From: Stenotrophomonas sp. MYb238 | Lineage (GTDB): Bacteria > Pseudomonadota > Gammaproteobacteria > Xanthomonadales > Xanthomonadaceae | Direction: 5' to 3' | DNA: 64,000 bases | NCBI RefSeq assembly: GCF_009496535.1 | Contig: NZ_WIDL01000020.1 | Location: 19,813-83,812 of the forward strand | Shown here: positions 56,809 through 64,000 of the stretch, in pieces | How positions within the stretch are numbered: position 1 is the first letter of the stretch | Layout of the letters: every line of letters starts with the position of its first letter | The notes under the pieces: model-generated | Told to the model about the DNA's origin: nothing | The model's input: only the letters and a program-made list of their open reading frames with translations | Database searches by the model: none | Translations under genes and position numbers: made by a program

Positions 56809-57933
56809 TCAGCGCCCGGTCTTGATCTCCGTCCACAGCCGCGTATAGAGCTTGTCCACTTCCGGCGGGTTGATCGCGTAGGTGAACATCTTCGCCGCCA
56901 CGTCGTCCGGCGGGTAGATGGTGCTGTCCTCGCGGATCGCCGCATCCACCAGCGGCGTGGCCGACTTCACCGGGTTGGCGTAGTGGGTGACGTTGGTGTT
57001 GTTGGCGGCCACCTGCGGTTCGAGCAGGTAGTTGATGAACGCATAGGCGTTCTCCGGGTGCTTGGCGTCCTTCGGAATGGCCAGCATGTCGAACCACTGC
57101 GGCGCGCCTTCCTTCGGGATCGAATAGGCCACTTCCACGCCGTTGCCGGCCTCCTCGGCGCGGTCGCGGGCCTGGATGATGTCGCCCGACCAGCCCACCA
57201 CCAGGCAGGTGCTGCCATTGGCCAGCGAACCGACGTACTGGCTGGAGTGGAAGTTCTGCACGTACGGGCGGATGGTCTTGAGCAGATCCGCGGCCTTCTG
57301 CAGGGTGGCCGGATCGGTGCTGTGCGGGTCCTGGCCCAGGTAGTGCAGCGCGATCGGGATCATGTCCGACGGGGTGTCGAGGATGGTGACGCCGCAGTCC
57401 TTCATCCGGGCGATGTTTTCCGGCTTGAACACCAGGTCCCAGCTGTTGGCGATGTCGGCGCTGCCGCCGAAACGCTCCTTGAGCTTGGCCACGTTGTAGC
57501 CGATGCCGGTGGTGCCGATCATGTACGGCACGCCGTACCTGTTCTCCGGGTCCTGGCCGGCGATGCGCGCCATCACGGCCGGGTCGAGGTTGGCCAGGTT
57601 CGGGATTTTGCTCTTGTCCAGCGGCAGGAACACGCCGGCCTCGATCTGGCGGCCGAAGAAGTTCAGCGTCGGCACCACGATGTCATAGCCGCTGTTGCCG
57701 GTCAGCAGCTTGGTCTCGACCATCTCGTCGCTGTCGAACACGTCGTAGGTGACCCGGATGCCGGTCGCCTTCTCGAAGTTGGGGATGGTGTCCTCGGCGA
57801 TGTAATCCGAGTAGTTGTAGACGTTGAGGACCTTGGCCTCGCCGCCGTCGGCGGTTTTGGCGCCCTCTTCCTTGCCGCCGCAGGCGGCGAGCAGCGACAT
57901 GGCGACGCCAACGGTCAGGATGCGCAGATTCAT
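56809..57933 (-). CDS. potF: Putrescine-binding lipoprotein PotF
   Basis: This 374-residue periplasmic binding protein of the PotD/PotF family has a lipoprotein signal with lipobox LLAAC (Cys18), whereas E. coli PotF is soluble. Family blocks: LNVYNYSDYIAEDTIPNFEK near 36, FDSDEMVETKLLTGNSGYD near 65, and WSGDIIQARDRAEE near 245, which lines the polyamine pocket. ATG at 57933 with GGAGA just upstream. Confidence 0.94.
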   Translation of the reverse strand: MNLRILTVGVAMSLLAACGGKEEGAKTADGGEAKVLNVYNYSDYIAEDTIPNFEKATGIRVTYDVFDSDEMVETKLLTGNSGYDIVVPTLNFFGRQIEAGVFLPLDKSKIPNLANLDPAVMARIAGQDPENRYGVPYMIGTTGIGYNVAKLKERFGGSADIANSWDLVFKPENIARMKDCGVTILDTPSDMIPIALHYLGQDPHSTDPATLQKAADLLKTIRPYVQNFHSSQYVGSLANGSTCLVVGWSGDIIQARDRAEEAGNGVEVAYSIPKEGAPQWFDMLAIPKDAKHPENAYAFINYLLEPQVAANNTNVTHYANPVKSATPLVDAAIREDSTIYPPDDVAAKMFTYAINPPEVDKLYTRLWTEIKTGR

Positions 57934-58000
57934 GGATTCTCCAGTGTGATCCGGGAGGGGCCGGCTGAACCGGCGGCGGGGTAGTGTCCCATGAAGCCCT

Positions 58001-58071
58001 TGTAGGAGCGACTTCAGTCGCGATGGAAGCCTCACCGGGCAAACCCGATCGCGGCTGAAGCCGCTCCTACC
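58001..58071. repeat. REP-type palindrome pair between puuA and potF
   Basis: TGTAGGAGCGACTTCAGTCG and its partner GATCGCGGCTGAAGCCGCTC (ending CTAC) form two opposed palindromes, the same type as at 51.8-52.0 kb. Being transcribed with puuA and potF, it may act as an mRNA 3' stabiliser. Confidence 0.75.
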
Positions 58072-58080
58072 GAAGCGGGG

Positions 58081-59472
58081 TCAGACGTTGAGCAGCAGGA
58101 ATTCGCGCTCCCAGGAGCTGATGACGCGGAAGAAGGTCTCGTACTCCTTGCGCTTGACCGAGACGTAGGCGCGGCAGAAGCGGCGGCCGAGCAGTTCCTG
58201 CAGCGGTTCGCAGCGCTCCAGCCCGTCCAGCGCCTCGCCCAGCGAACGCGGCAGCTGGTAGCCGGGCGCCTTGGCGTTGCCGGACACCGGCGCGGTCGGG
58301 GTGAGTTCTTCGCGGATGCCGAGCAGGCCGCAGGCCAGGGTCGCGGCCATGGCCAGGTAGGGATTGGCGTCGGAGCCGGCGAAGCGGCTTTCCACGCGGC
58401 TGTTCTCCAGGTTGTCGATGGGCACGCGCAGGCCGCAGGTGCGGTTGTCGAAGCCCCATTCGACATTGCTCGGCGAGACCTCGCCGAACACCAGCCGCCG
58501 ATAGGAATTCACGTTCGGCGCGAAGAAGGCCATCGCCATCGGCACGTACTTCTGCAGCCCGCCCAGGTACTGCATGAACAGCGCGCTGTACTCGCCCTCG
58601 CCTTCGCCGGCGAACACATTGGTCCCGTCGCGGGTGCGCAGCAGGCTCTGGTGGATGTGCATCGCGCTGCCCGGCTCGGTCTCCATCGGCTTGGCCAGGA
58701 AGGTGGCGTACACGCCGTGGCGCATCGCCGCCTCGCGCATGGTGCGCTTGAACAGGAACACCTGGTCGGCCAGCGCCATGGCGTCGGCGTGGGTGAAGTT
58801 CACTTCCAGCTGCGCCGCGCCCGATTCGTGGATCAGCGTGTCCACGTCCAGCTGCATCGCGTCGCAGTAGTCGTACATCAGGTCGAGGATGGGGTCGAAC
58901 TCGTTGACCGCGTCGATCGAGTACGACTGGCGCGCGGTTTCCGGGCGCCCGGAACGGCCGGCCGGCGGCAGCAGCGGGAAATCCGGGTCGGTGTTCTTCT
59001 GCACCAGGAAGAACTCCACCTCCGGCGCCACGATCGGCTTCAGCCCCAGCGCGTCGTAGGCGGCCAGCCCCCGCCGCAGCACGTTGCGCGGCGCCAGTTC
59101 GTGCGGCTCCCCGCTGCGCGTATAGCAGTCGTGGATGACCTGGGCGGTGGGGTCGGCCGCCCACGGCACCATGCGCACCGTGTCCGGGTCCGGGCGCAGC
59201 ACCATGTCCGAATCGGCCGGCGCCACCAGTTCGTAGTAGTCGTCGGGGGAATCGCCGGTGACGGTGGTGGCGAAGATGCCCTCGGGCAGGCGCGTGCCGT
59301 AGTCGTGGGAGAACTTGTCGGCCGGGATGATCTTGCCGCGCGCGTTGCCGGTGATGTCCGGCACCAGGCACTCGACCTCGGTGATGTTCCGCTGCTTGAG
59401 CCAGCGCAGCAGGGTGCTGTCTTCCTGCGCGGCGACGGTCTTGCGGGGGCGGGAACGGGGACGGGAGCTCAT
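58081..59472 (-). CDS. puuA: Gamma-glutamylputrescine synthetase (glutamine synthetase family)
   Basis: This 463-residue enzyme of the GS family likely ligates glutamate to putrescine with ATP. Catalytic-domain blocks are VAPEVEFFLV near 155, MHIHQSLLR near 280 and NRTCGLRVPI near 355. It lacks the adenylylated-tyrosine loop and overall length of GlnA, and the neighbours potF, puuB and an aldehyde dehydrogenase support PuuA. ATG at 59472 lacks a strong ribosome site. Confidence 0.9.
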   Translation of the reverse strand: MSSRPRSRPRKTVAAQEDSTLLRWLKQRNITEVECLVPDITGNARGKIIPADKFSHDYGTRLPEGIFATTVTGDSPDDYYELVAPADSDMVLRPDPDTVRMVPWAADPTAQVIHDCYTRSGEPHELAPRNVLRRGLAAYDALGLKPIVAPEVEFFLVQKNTDPDFPLLPPAGRSGRPETARQSYSIDAVNEFDPILDLMYDYCDAMQLDVDTLIHESGAAQLEVNFTHADAMALADQVFLFKRTMREAAMRHGVYATFLAKPMETEPGSAMHIHQSLLRTRDGTNVFAGEGEGEYSALFMQYLGGLQKYVPMAMAFFAPNVNSYRRLVFGEVSPSNVEWGFDNRTCGLRVPIDNLENSRVESRFAGSDANPYLAMAATLACGLLGIREELTPTAPVSGNAKAPGYQLPRSLGEALDGLERCEPLQELLGRRFCRAYVSVKRKEYETFFRVISSWEREFLLLNV

Positions 59473-59649
59473 GACGGTTGGGCTTCGGTTGCATGACAGG
59501 CGCCAGCCACCGGCACGCATGCCCTGCCCCGGTGGCGAGGCGTGCAGGCACGCTACTGCCGCCCCGCCGTTTAGGCAACCGGCGCCGCCGCGCCACGGCC
59601 GTGCGGAGGTTGCGCCCGGGCACGTAGACTGCACTGCCCGCCTGCTTCG

Positions 59650-60951
59650 ATGCGCCTGATGCCCGTGGACGCCGCCCGGTCCGACTATCCGCCCAGCTGG
59701 TACGCCGCCAGCCTGCCGCCGGTCGCGGCGCGCGCGCCGCTGCGCGGCCATGCGCGCGCCGACGTGGCGGTGCTGGGCGCCGGTTACACCGGGCTGACCG
59801 CCGCCCTTGCGCTGGCCGGGAAAGGCTACCGGGTGACGGTGCTGGAGGCCGCGCGCGTCGGCTGGGGCGCCTCCGGCCGCAACGGCGGCCAGGCGCTGGT
59901 CGGCTATGGCTGCGAGCAGCACACGCTCGAATCCCTGCTCGGCGTCGCCGATGCGCGGCTGCTGTTCGAGTTCTCGCGCGACGGCCTGCGCAGGCTCAAG
60001 GAGCGCATCGCGCGCCACGGCATCGACTGCGACTGGCGCGACGGCCACGCCAGCGTGCCGATCCGCCGCCGCCAGGAACGGGCGCTGCGCGCCGGCATGG
60101 AAACGATGGCGCGGCGCTACGACTACCCGCTGCAATGGTGGGACCGCGCGCAGCTGCGCCAGGTGCTGGCCAGCGACCGCTACCGCGGCGCGCTGTACGA
60201 CCCGGCCAGCGGCCACCTGCACCCGCTGGCCTACGCCCAGGGGCTGGCGCGCGCGGCCGAAGCCGCCGGCGCGCTCATACACGAGCACTCGCCGGTGCAG
60301 CGCCTGGAACGCGGCGCGCGTCCGGTGCTGCACACCGCGCAGGGCCGGGTCGAGGCCGACTTCGTGGTGCTGGCCGGCAACGCCTGGCTGCAGGGCATCG
60401 CGCCGGAACTGGAAACGCGGATGATGCCGGTCGGCACCTACATCGGCGCGACCGCGCCGCTCGGCGCCGAGCGCGCACGCGGCCTGATCGGCAACGACAT
60501 GGCCGTGGCCGACGTGAACTGGGCGCTGGACTATTTCCGCCTCAGCCGCGACCACCGCCTGCTGTTCGGCGGCCAGGCCAGCTATTCGGCGCTGCCGCCG
60601 CCGGGGCTGCGCGGGGTGATGACCCGGCGCATGCGCGCGGTGTTCCCGCAGCTGGCCGACGTGGAACTGGACTTCGTGTGGGGTGGCTACATCGACATCA
60701 CCCGCAACCGCGCCCCGCACTGGGGCCGGCTCGCGCCCAACGTCTATTTCGCGCAGGGATTCTCCGGCCATGGCGTGGCCAGCGCCGGCCTGGCCGGCGA
60801 GGTCATCGCCGAGGCCATCGCCGGGCAGGCGCAGCGGCTGGACGTGTTCGAGCGCATCCCCCATCACCGTTTCCCGGGCGGCGCGGCGCTGCGCCGGCCA
60901 CTGCTGGTGGCGGCGATGTCCTGGTACAAGCTGCGCGACCTGCTGTGGTGA
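59650..60951 (+). CDS. puuB: Gamma-glutamylputrescine oxidase (FAD)
   Basis: This 433-residue flavoprotein of the DAO family has the dinucleotide motif VAVLGAGYTGLTAALALAGK near residue 38 and the GRNGGQALVGYG block near 77 typical of PuuB/OrdL. The C-terminus has YFAQGFSGHGVASAGLAGEV, binding FAD. It oxidises gamma-glutamylputrescine to the aldehyde, releasing ammonia and H2O2. Divergent from puuA across about 177 bases, where shared control is likely. Confidence 0.9.
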   Translation: MRLMPVDAARSDYPPSWYAASLPPVAARAPLRGHARADVAVLGAGYTGLTAALALAGKGYRVTVLEAARVGWGASGRNGGQALVGYGCEQHTLESLLGVADARLLFEFSRDGLRRLKERIARHGIDCDWRDGHASVPIRRRQERALRAGMETMARRYDYPLQWWDRAQLRQVLASDRYRGALYDPASGHLHPLAYAQGLARAAEAAGALIHEHSPVQRLERGARPVLHTAQGRVEADFVVLAGNAWLQGIAPELETRMMPVGTYIGATAPLGAERARGLIGNDMAVADVNWALDYFRLSRDHRLLFGGQASYSALPPPGLRGVMTRRMRAVFPQLADVELDFVWGGYIDITRNRAPHWGRLAPNVYFAQGFSGHGVASAGLAGEVIAEAIAGQAQRLDVFERIPHHRFPGGAALRRPLLVAAMSWYKLRDLLW

Positions 60952-61104
60952 AGGCGACCCCGGCCGCCGCAGGCGATGGGCGGCACATCGACGAGGGCAT
61001 CGCATTGACCCCTGTCATCGCACTGCGGTTGCCGCCGGGTTAAAGTCCGGCACGCGCCGGCGGCCCGCCGGATGCCACGACCCGCTACCGGATCCTTCGC
61101 CCCC

Positions 61105-62415
61105 ATGACAGTGTCGCCACCGGCCGGCTTCGGCAGCCGACCGATCGCCCTCCTGCCGCAACGCATCCTGCTGGTCGAGAACTCGCGCGCCTTCACCTCG
61201 ATGCTGCGCGAGGCCATCGAACAGCGCCTGGAACTGCCGGTCAGCGTGGCCTCCTCGCTGGCCGAGGCCGGCGCCCTGCTGGACGCCGAGGACGACTGGT
61301 TCCTGGTGCTGACCGGGCTGGTGCTCTCCGACGGCGACCGCGACGGCGTGGTGGCGTATTTCGTCGAGCGCGGGCTGCCGACCATCGTGGTCAGCAGCGT
61401 CTACGACGAGGACCTGCGCAGGCGCGTGCTGCAGCAGGACATCATCGACTACGTGCTGAAGAACACGCCCGGCAGCCTGGACTACCTGGTCTGGCTGGTG
61501 CAGCGGCTGGACCGCAACCGCCGCATCTGCGCGCTGGTGGTGGACGACTCGCCCTCGGCGCGCGGCTACGCCGCCTCGCTGCTGGGCATGTACGGCTACC
61601 GCGTCGCGCAGGCCGCCGACGGCCATGCCGCACTGCAGGCGCTGGAGGCCGACCCGGCGATCCGCCTGGCCATCGTCGACCAGGAAATGCCCGGCATGGA
61701 CGGCGTGGAGTTCACCCGCCGCCTGCGCGCCCTGCGTGCGCGCGACAAGGTCGCGGTGATCGGCATCTCCGGCAATTCCGATCCGTCGCTGATCCCGCGC
61801 TTCCTCAAGAACGGCGCCAACGACTTCCTGCGCAAGCCCTTCTCGCGCGAGGAGTTCTTCTGCCGCGTCTCGCAGAACGTGGACCAGCTGGAGCTGATCG
61901 GCACCCTGCAGGACCTGGCCACCCGCGACTTCCTCACCGGCCTGCCCAACCGCCGCAGCTTCCTGGAGCAGAGCCAGCGCCGGCTCGAGCGGCATACCGC
62001 CGATGCCGGCAGCGTCGCGGTGGCGATGGTGGACATCGACCATTTCAAGCACATCAACGACAGCCTCGGCCACGAGGCCGGCGACCAGGCGCTGCGCGCC
62101 GTGGCCGGCGTGCTGCACGCCCATACCCGCCCGCAGGATCTGAGCGCCCGCTTCGGTGGCGAGGAGTTCTGCATGCTGGTCGCCGCGCCGGACGAGGACG
62201 CCTGCATGCGCCACTTCGAACAGCTGCGCGCGGCCGTCGCCGCGCTGGAGCTGAGCCTGGGCGGCCACGCGCTGCGCATGACCGTGAGCATCGGCGTATG
62301 CCGCATGCCGGCCGGCAGCAGCACCCTGCACGGACTGATCGCCGAAGCCGACCGCCAGCTCTACCTGGCCAAGGCCGGCGGCCGCAACCGCGTGCACGGC
62401 GTTACCTTGGACTGA
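61105..62415 (+). CDS. Diguanylate cyclase response regulator (REC*-REC-GGDEF)
   Basis: This 436-residue cytoplasmic regulator makes c-di-GMP. The first receiver (about 20-140) is degenerate: at the phospho-Asp position it reads LVLTGLVLSDG (Gly), and its acidic pocket has VEN. The second (about 145-265) is intact, with VVDDS, Asp in AIVDQEMPGMDG and Lys in LRKPFS. The GGDEF domain (about 280-430) has RFGGEEF and an RxxD inhibitory site (RPQD) five residues before it. An ATG 11 codons upstream is an alternative start. Partner kinase not seen nearby. Confidence 0.92.
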   Translation: MTVSPPAGFGSRPIALLPQRILLVENSRAFTSMLREAIEQRLELPVSVASSLAEAGALLDAEDDWFLVLTGLVLSDGDRDGVVAYFVERGLPTIVVSSVYDEDLRRRVLQQDIIDYVLKNTPGSLDYLVWLVQRLDRNRRICALVVDDSPSARGYAASLLGMYGYRVAQAADGHAALQALEADPAIRLAIVDQEMPGMDGVEFTRRLRALRARDKVAVIGISGNSDPSLIPRFLKNGANDFLRKPFSREEFFCRVSQNVDQLELIGTLQDLATRDFLTGLPNRRSFLEQSQRRLERHTADAGSVAVAMVDIDHFKHINDSLGHEAGDQALRAVAGVLHAHTRPQDLSARFGGEEFCMLVAAPDEDACMRHFEQLRAAVAALELSLGGHALRMTVSIGVCRMPAGSSTLHGLIAEADRQLYLAKAGGRNRVHGVTLD

Positions 62416-62429
62416 ACCGCCGGCCGGCT

Positions 62430-62470
62430 TTGATCCAGATCAACGCGGCACGCCGCCGCCGTCCCTAGAG
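62430..62470 (+). promoter_or_regulatory. Fnr/Anr box and -10 of the bacteriohemerythrin gene
   Basis: TTGAT-CCAG-ATCAA (62430-62443) is a perfect Fnr/Anr site. A TAGAGT -10-like box at 62465-62470 would start transcription near 62477, putting the site centre at about -41, the class II activator position. Confidence 0.75.
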
Positions 62471-62504
62471 TGCGCCCGGACAGCACTCATCTGGAGAAAC
62501 GGCG

Positions 62505-62966
62505 TTGGCACTTCTGGTCTGGCAGGACGATCTCAACACGGGCGTGGAGGTCATCGACCACCAGCACATGCGCATCGTGGAGATGCTCAACCACCTGCAT
62601 GTGACCCAGAAGAGCCTGGAGCGCATCGCCGTCGGCGAGGTCATCGACGAACTGATCGACTACACCCTGTCGCACTTCGCCTTCGAGGAAGAGCTGATGG
62701 AGGAAGCCGGCTATCCGTTCTGCGCCGCGCACAAGCGCGTGCACGAGGTGTTCATCAAACGCGTCTCCGAATACCGGATGCGCTTCGAGGCCGGCGAGGA
62801 CATCACCGACGAGCTGCGCAACATGCTCTCGCGCTGGCTGTTCAACCACATCCGCGGCGACGACAAGGCCTACGCCGAACAGGTCAAGCGCCACCTCAAC
62901 AAGTTCGCCCGCGAACACGAGGAAGGCGGCTGGCTCGGGCGCACGCTCAAGCGCCTGTTCCGCTGA
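62505..62966 (+). CDS. Bacteriohemerythrin
   Basis: This 153-residue four-helix O2-binding protein has diiron ligands at IDHQHMRIV (His), [11 protein letters not shown] (His and Glu), HKRVHEVF (two His) and [10 protein letters not shown] (His, Asp). The start is TTG at 62505 ([10 protein letters not shown]) with GGAG 8 bases before it. The C-terminal tail is basic (about 135-153). Role: O2 storage, delivery or sensing; the Fnr box suggests use at low oxygen. Confidence 0.93.
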   Translation: MALLVWQDDLNTGVEVIDHQHMRIVEMLNHLHVTQKSLERIAVGEVIDELIDYTLSHFAFEEELMEEAGYPFCAAHKRVHEVFIKRVSEYRMRFEAGEDITDELRNMLSRWLFNHIRGDDKAYAEQVKRHLNKFAREHEEGGWLGRTLKRLFR

Positions 62967-63114
62967 CCGCGCCGCGGTCCTGCCGGCGCCGCGCGGCGCA
63001 TGGAGGAACGCCATGAAACATGGAACCGCCGGGAACGCTGCCCGGCACCCGGCCATCGCAGGCCGACGGCCGCCAGGGACGGCGGCCACCTGCATCCGCC
63101 CCGCGCGCGAGGCG

Positions 63115-64000
63115 TCAGCGCCGTGCCGCTTCGCGGCGCTGGATCGCCCACAGCGCCAGCGCGGTGGCCAGCGCGGTCGCGCACAGGTAACCGCCGACCG
63201 CGCCGACGCCGAACTTCCCCGCCAGCCAGGTCGCCGCGTAGGGCGCAGGCGCGGCGCCGAGGATGCCGGCCAGGTTGAACGACAGCGATGCGCCGGTGTA
63301 GCGCACCTGCACCGGGTACAGGCCGGCCAGCATGGTGCCGCAGGGGCCGTAGGTCAGGCCCATCAGGAACAATCCCAGCGACAGGAAACCCAGCACCTGC
63401 CAGGGATGGGCGGCCTGGAACAGCGGCTTGAACAGCAGGCCGAACACGAAGATGGCCAGCGTCGCCAACAGCATCGTCCGGATCGTGCCGTGGCGGTCGC
63501 CGTGCATCGCCGCCAGCGGGATGCCGGCGGCGAAGAACAGGATGCCGACCATCTGCAGCAGCAGGAACTGCTCGCGCGTATAGCCCAGCGCCGAGGTGCC
63601 GTAGCCCAGGGTGAACACCGTCATCAGGTAGAACAGCACGAAGGTCGCGAACGCGGCCAAGGTGCCGGCGACCAGCGCGAAGCCATGGCCGGCGATCACC
63701 TCGCGCATCGGCAGCCGCACCCGCTGCCCGCCCTCCACCGCGCGGCGGAAGTCCGGGGTCTCGTGGATGTTCAGGCGCACCCACAGGCCGACGATCACCA
63801 ACAGCGCGCTGGCCAGGAAGGGCACGCGCCAGCCCCAGGCCTGGAACGCCGCGTCGTCCATCAGCCGGCCCAGCAGCAGGAAGATGCCGGCCGACATCAG
63901 GAAACCCAGCGGCGCACCCAGCTGCGGGAACATGCCGTACCAGGCGCGCTTGCCCGGCGGCGCGTTCTCGGTGGCCAGCAGCACCGCCCCGCCCCATTCC
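63115..64000 (-). CDS. MFS transporter (metabolite:H+ symporter type), C-terminal part
   Basis: This open frame enters from the right edge and ends at 63115; about 295 residues are visible, covering roughly helices 5-12. Blocks such as YGMFPQLGAPLGFLMSAG and WGWRVPFLASALLVIVGLW, then LNIHETPDFRR, are typical of the MHS family (ProP, ShiA, KgtP). The substrate cannot be told. The stretch 62967-63114 holds no gene. Confidence 0.9.
   Translation of the reverse strand, partial: EWGGAVLLATENAPPGKRAWYGMFPQLGAPLGFLMSAGIFLLLGRLMDDAAFQAWGWRVPFLASALLVIVGLWVRLNIHETPDFRRAVEGGQRVRLPMREVIAGHGFALVAGTLAAFATFVLFYLMTVFTLGYGTSALGYTREQFLLLQMVGILFFAAGIPLAAMHGDRHGTIRTMLLATLAIFVFGLLFKPLFQAAHPWQVLGFLSLGLFLMGLTYGPCGTMLAGLYPVQVRYTGASLSFNLAGILGAAPAPYAATWLAGKFGVGAVGGYLCATALATALALWAIQRREAARR

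Noticed and set aside
63000-63278. A 92-codon plus-strand frame after the bacteriohemerythrin gene
   Set aside because: It overlaps the MFS gene on the other strand and shows only low-complexity Arg/Pro sequence.

Overview
The window is GC-rich chromosomal DNA from a gammaproteobacterium of the Xanthomonadaceae (Xanthomonas, Pseudoxanthomonas, Luteimonas or Lysobacter type; the genus cannot be fixed from the sequence). The assignment rests on gene order and family type: thrS-infC-rpmI-rplT-pheS-pheT-ihfA-merR followed by tRNA-Pro, an Oar-like TonB-dependent receptor, sspA-sspB beside petABC, and a fimT-pilV-pilW-pilX-pilY1-pilE minor-pilin operon. Nearly everything is housekeeping or conserved core; one small accessory scar lies at the left end.

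Layout. 1-2.2 kb: the start of a TraB/GumN gene, then a decayed prophage at the 3' end of tRNA-Pro. The scar holds a C-terminal integrase stub, a phage gene broken by frameshifts and a stop, and one intact two-helix membrane/coiled-coil protein. 2.2-10.6 kb (minus): the translation super-operon from thrS to merR, with an AUC-initiated infC, an internal promoter before rpmI and a possible attenuator before thrS; tRNA-Val lies upstream. 10.7-12.7 kb: uvrB. 12.9-21.6 kb: a solo pseudopilin, tRNA-Asn, and the minor-pilin/PilY1 operon, divergent from a FimS/AlgZ-like sensor kinase that has no response regulator beside it. 21.7-29 kb: ppnN, the Oar-like receptor, the cluster grxD-SDR-marC, and a divergent Fe-superoxide dismutase lacking the gateway tyrosine.

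29-40.7 kb: purE-purK, Trm112-like and nadC, DUF2272, DUF3301, sspB, sspA, the cytochrome bc1 genes petA-petB-petC, a lytic transglycosylase and miaB. 41-44.8 kb: a TetR-controlled efflux operon (TetR, HlyD-type lipoprotein, ABC ATPase, ABC-2 permease) with an AT-rich palindromic operator, sitting between miaB and phoH, which are adjacent in many relatives. 44.9-50.5 kb: phoH, ybeY, a small periplasmic protein, corC, a DUF4105/Lnb-type membrane protein in the slot where lnt usually sits, and corA. 50.5-52 kb: a Tat-exported M24 peptidase whose 3' end is duplicated together with REP-like repeats.

52-61 kb: a putrescine uptake and catabolism cluster (aldehyde dehydrogenase, potI, potH, potG, potF, puuA on minus; puuB divergent on plus). 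61-63 kb: a response regulator with a degenerate first receiver, an intact second receiver and GGDEF, then a bacteriohemerythrin behind a perfect Fnr/Anr box placed as in a class II promoter. The window ends inside an MFS transporter. No CRISPR array, insertion sequence, rRNA operon or replication origin was seen. The points most worth a second look are the Lnb-like gene in the lnt slot, the intact protein in the decayed prophage, the kinase without its regulator, the superoxide dismutase lacking Tyr34, and the Fnr-controlled bacteriohemerythrin.
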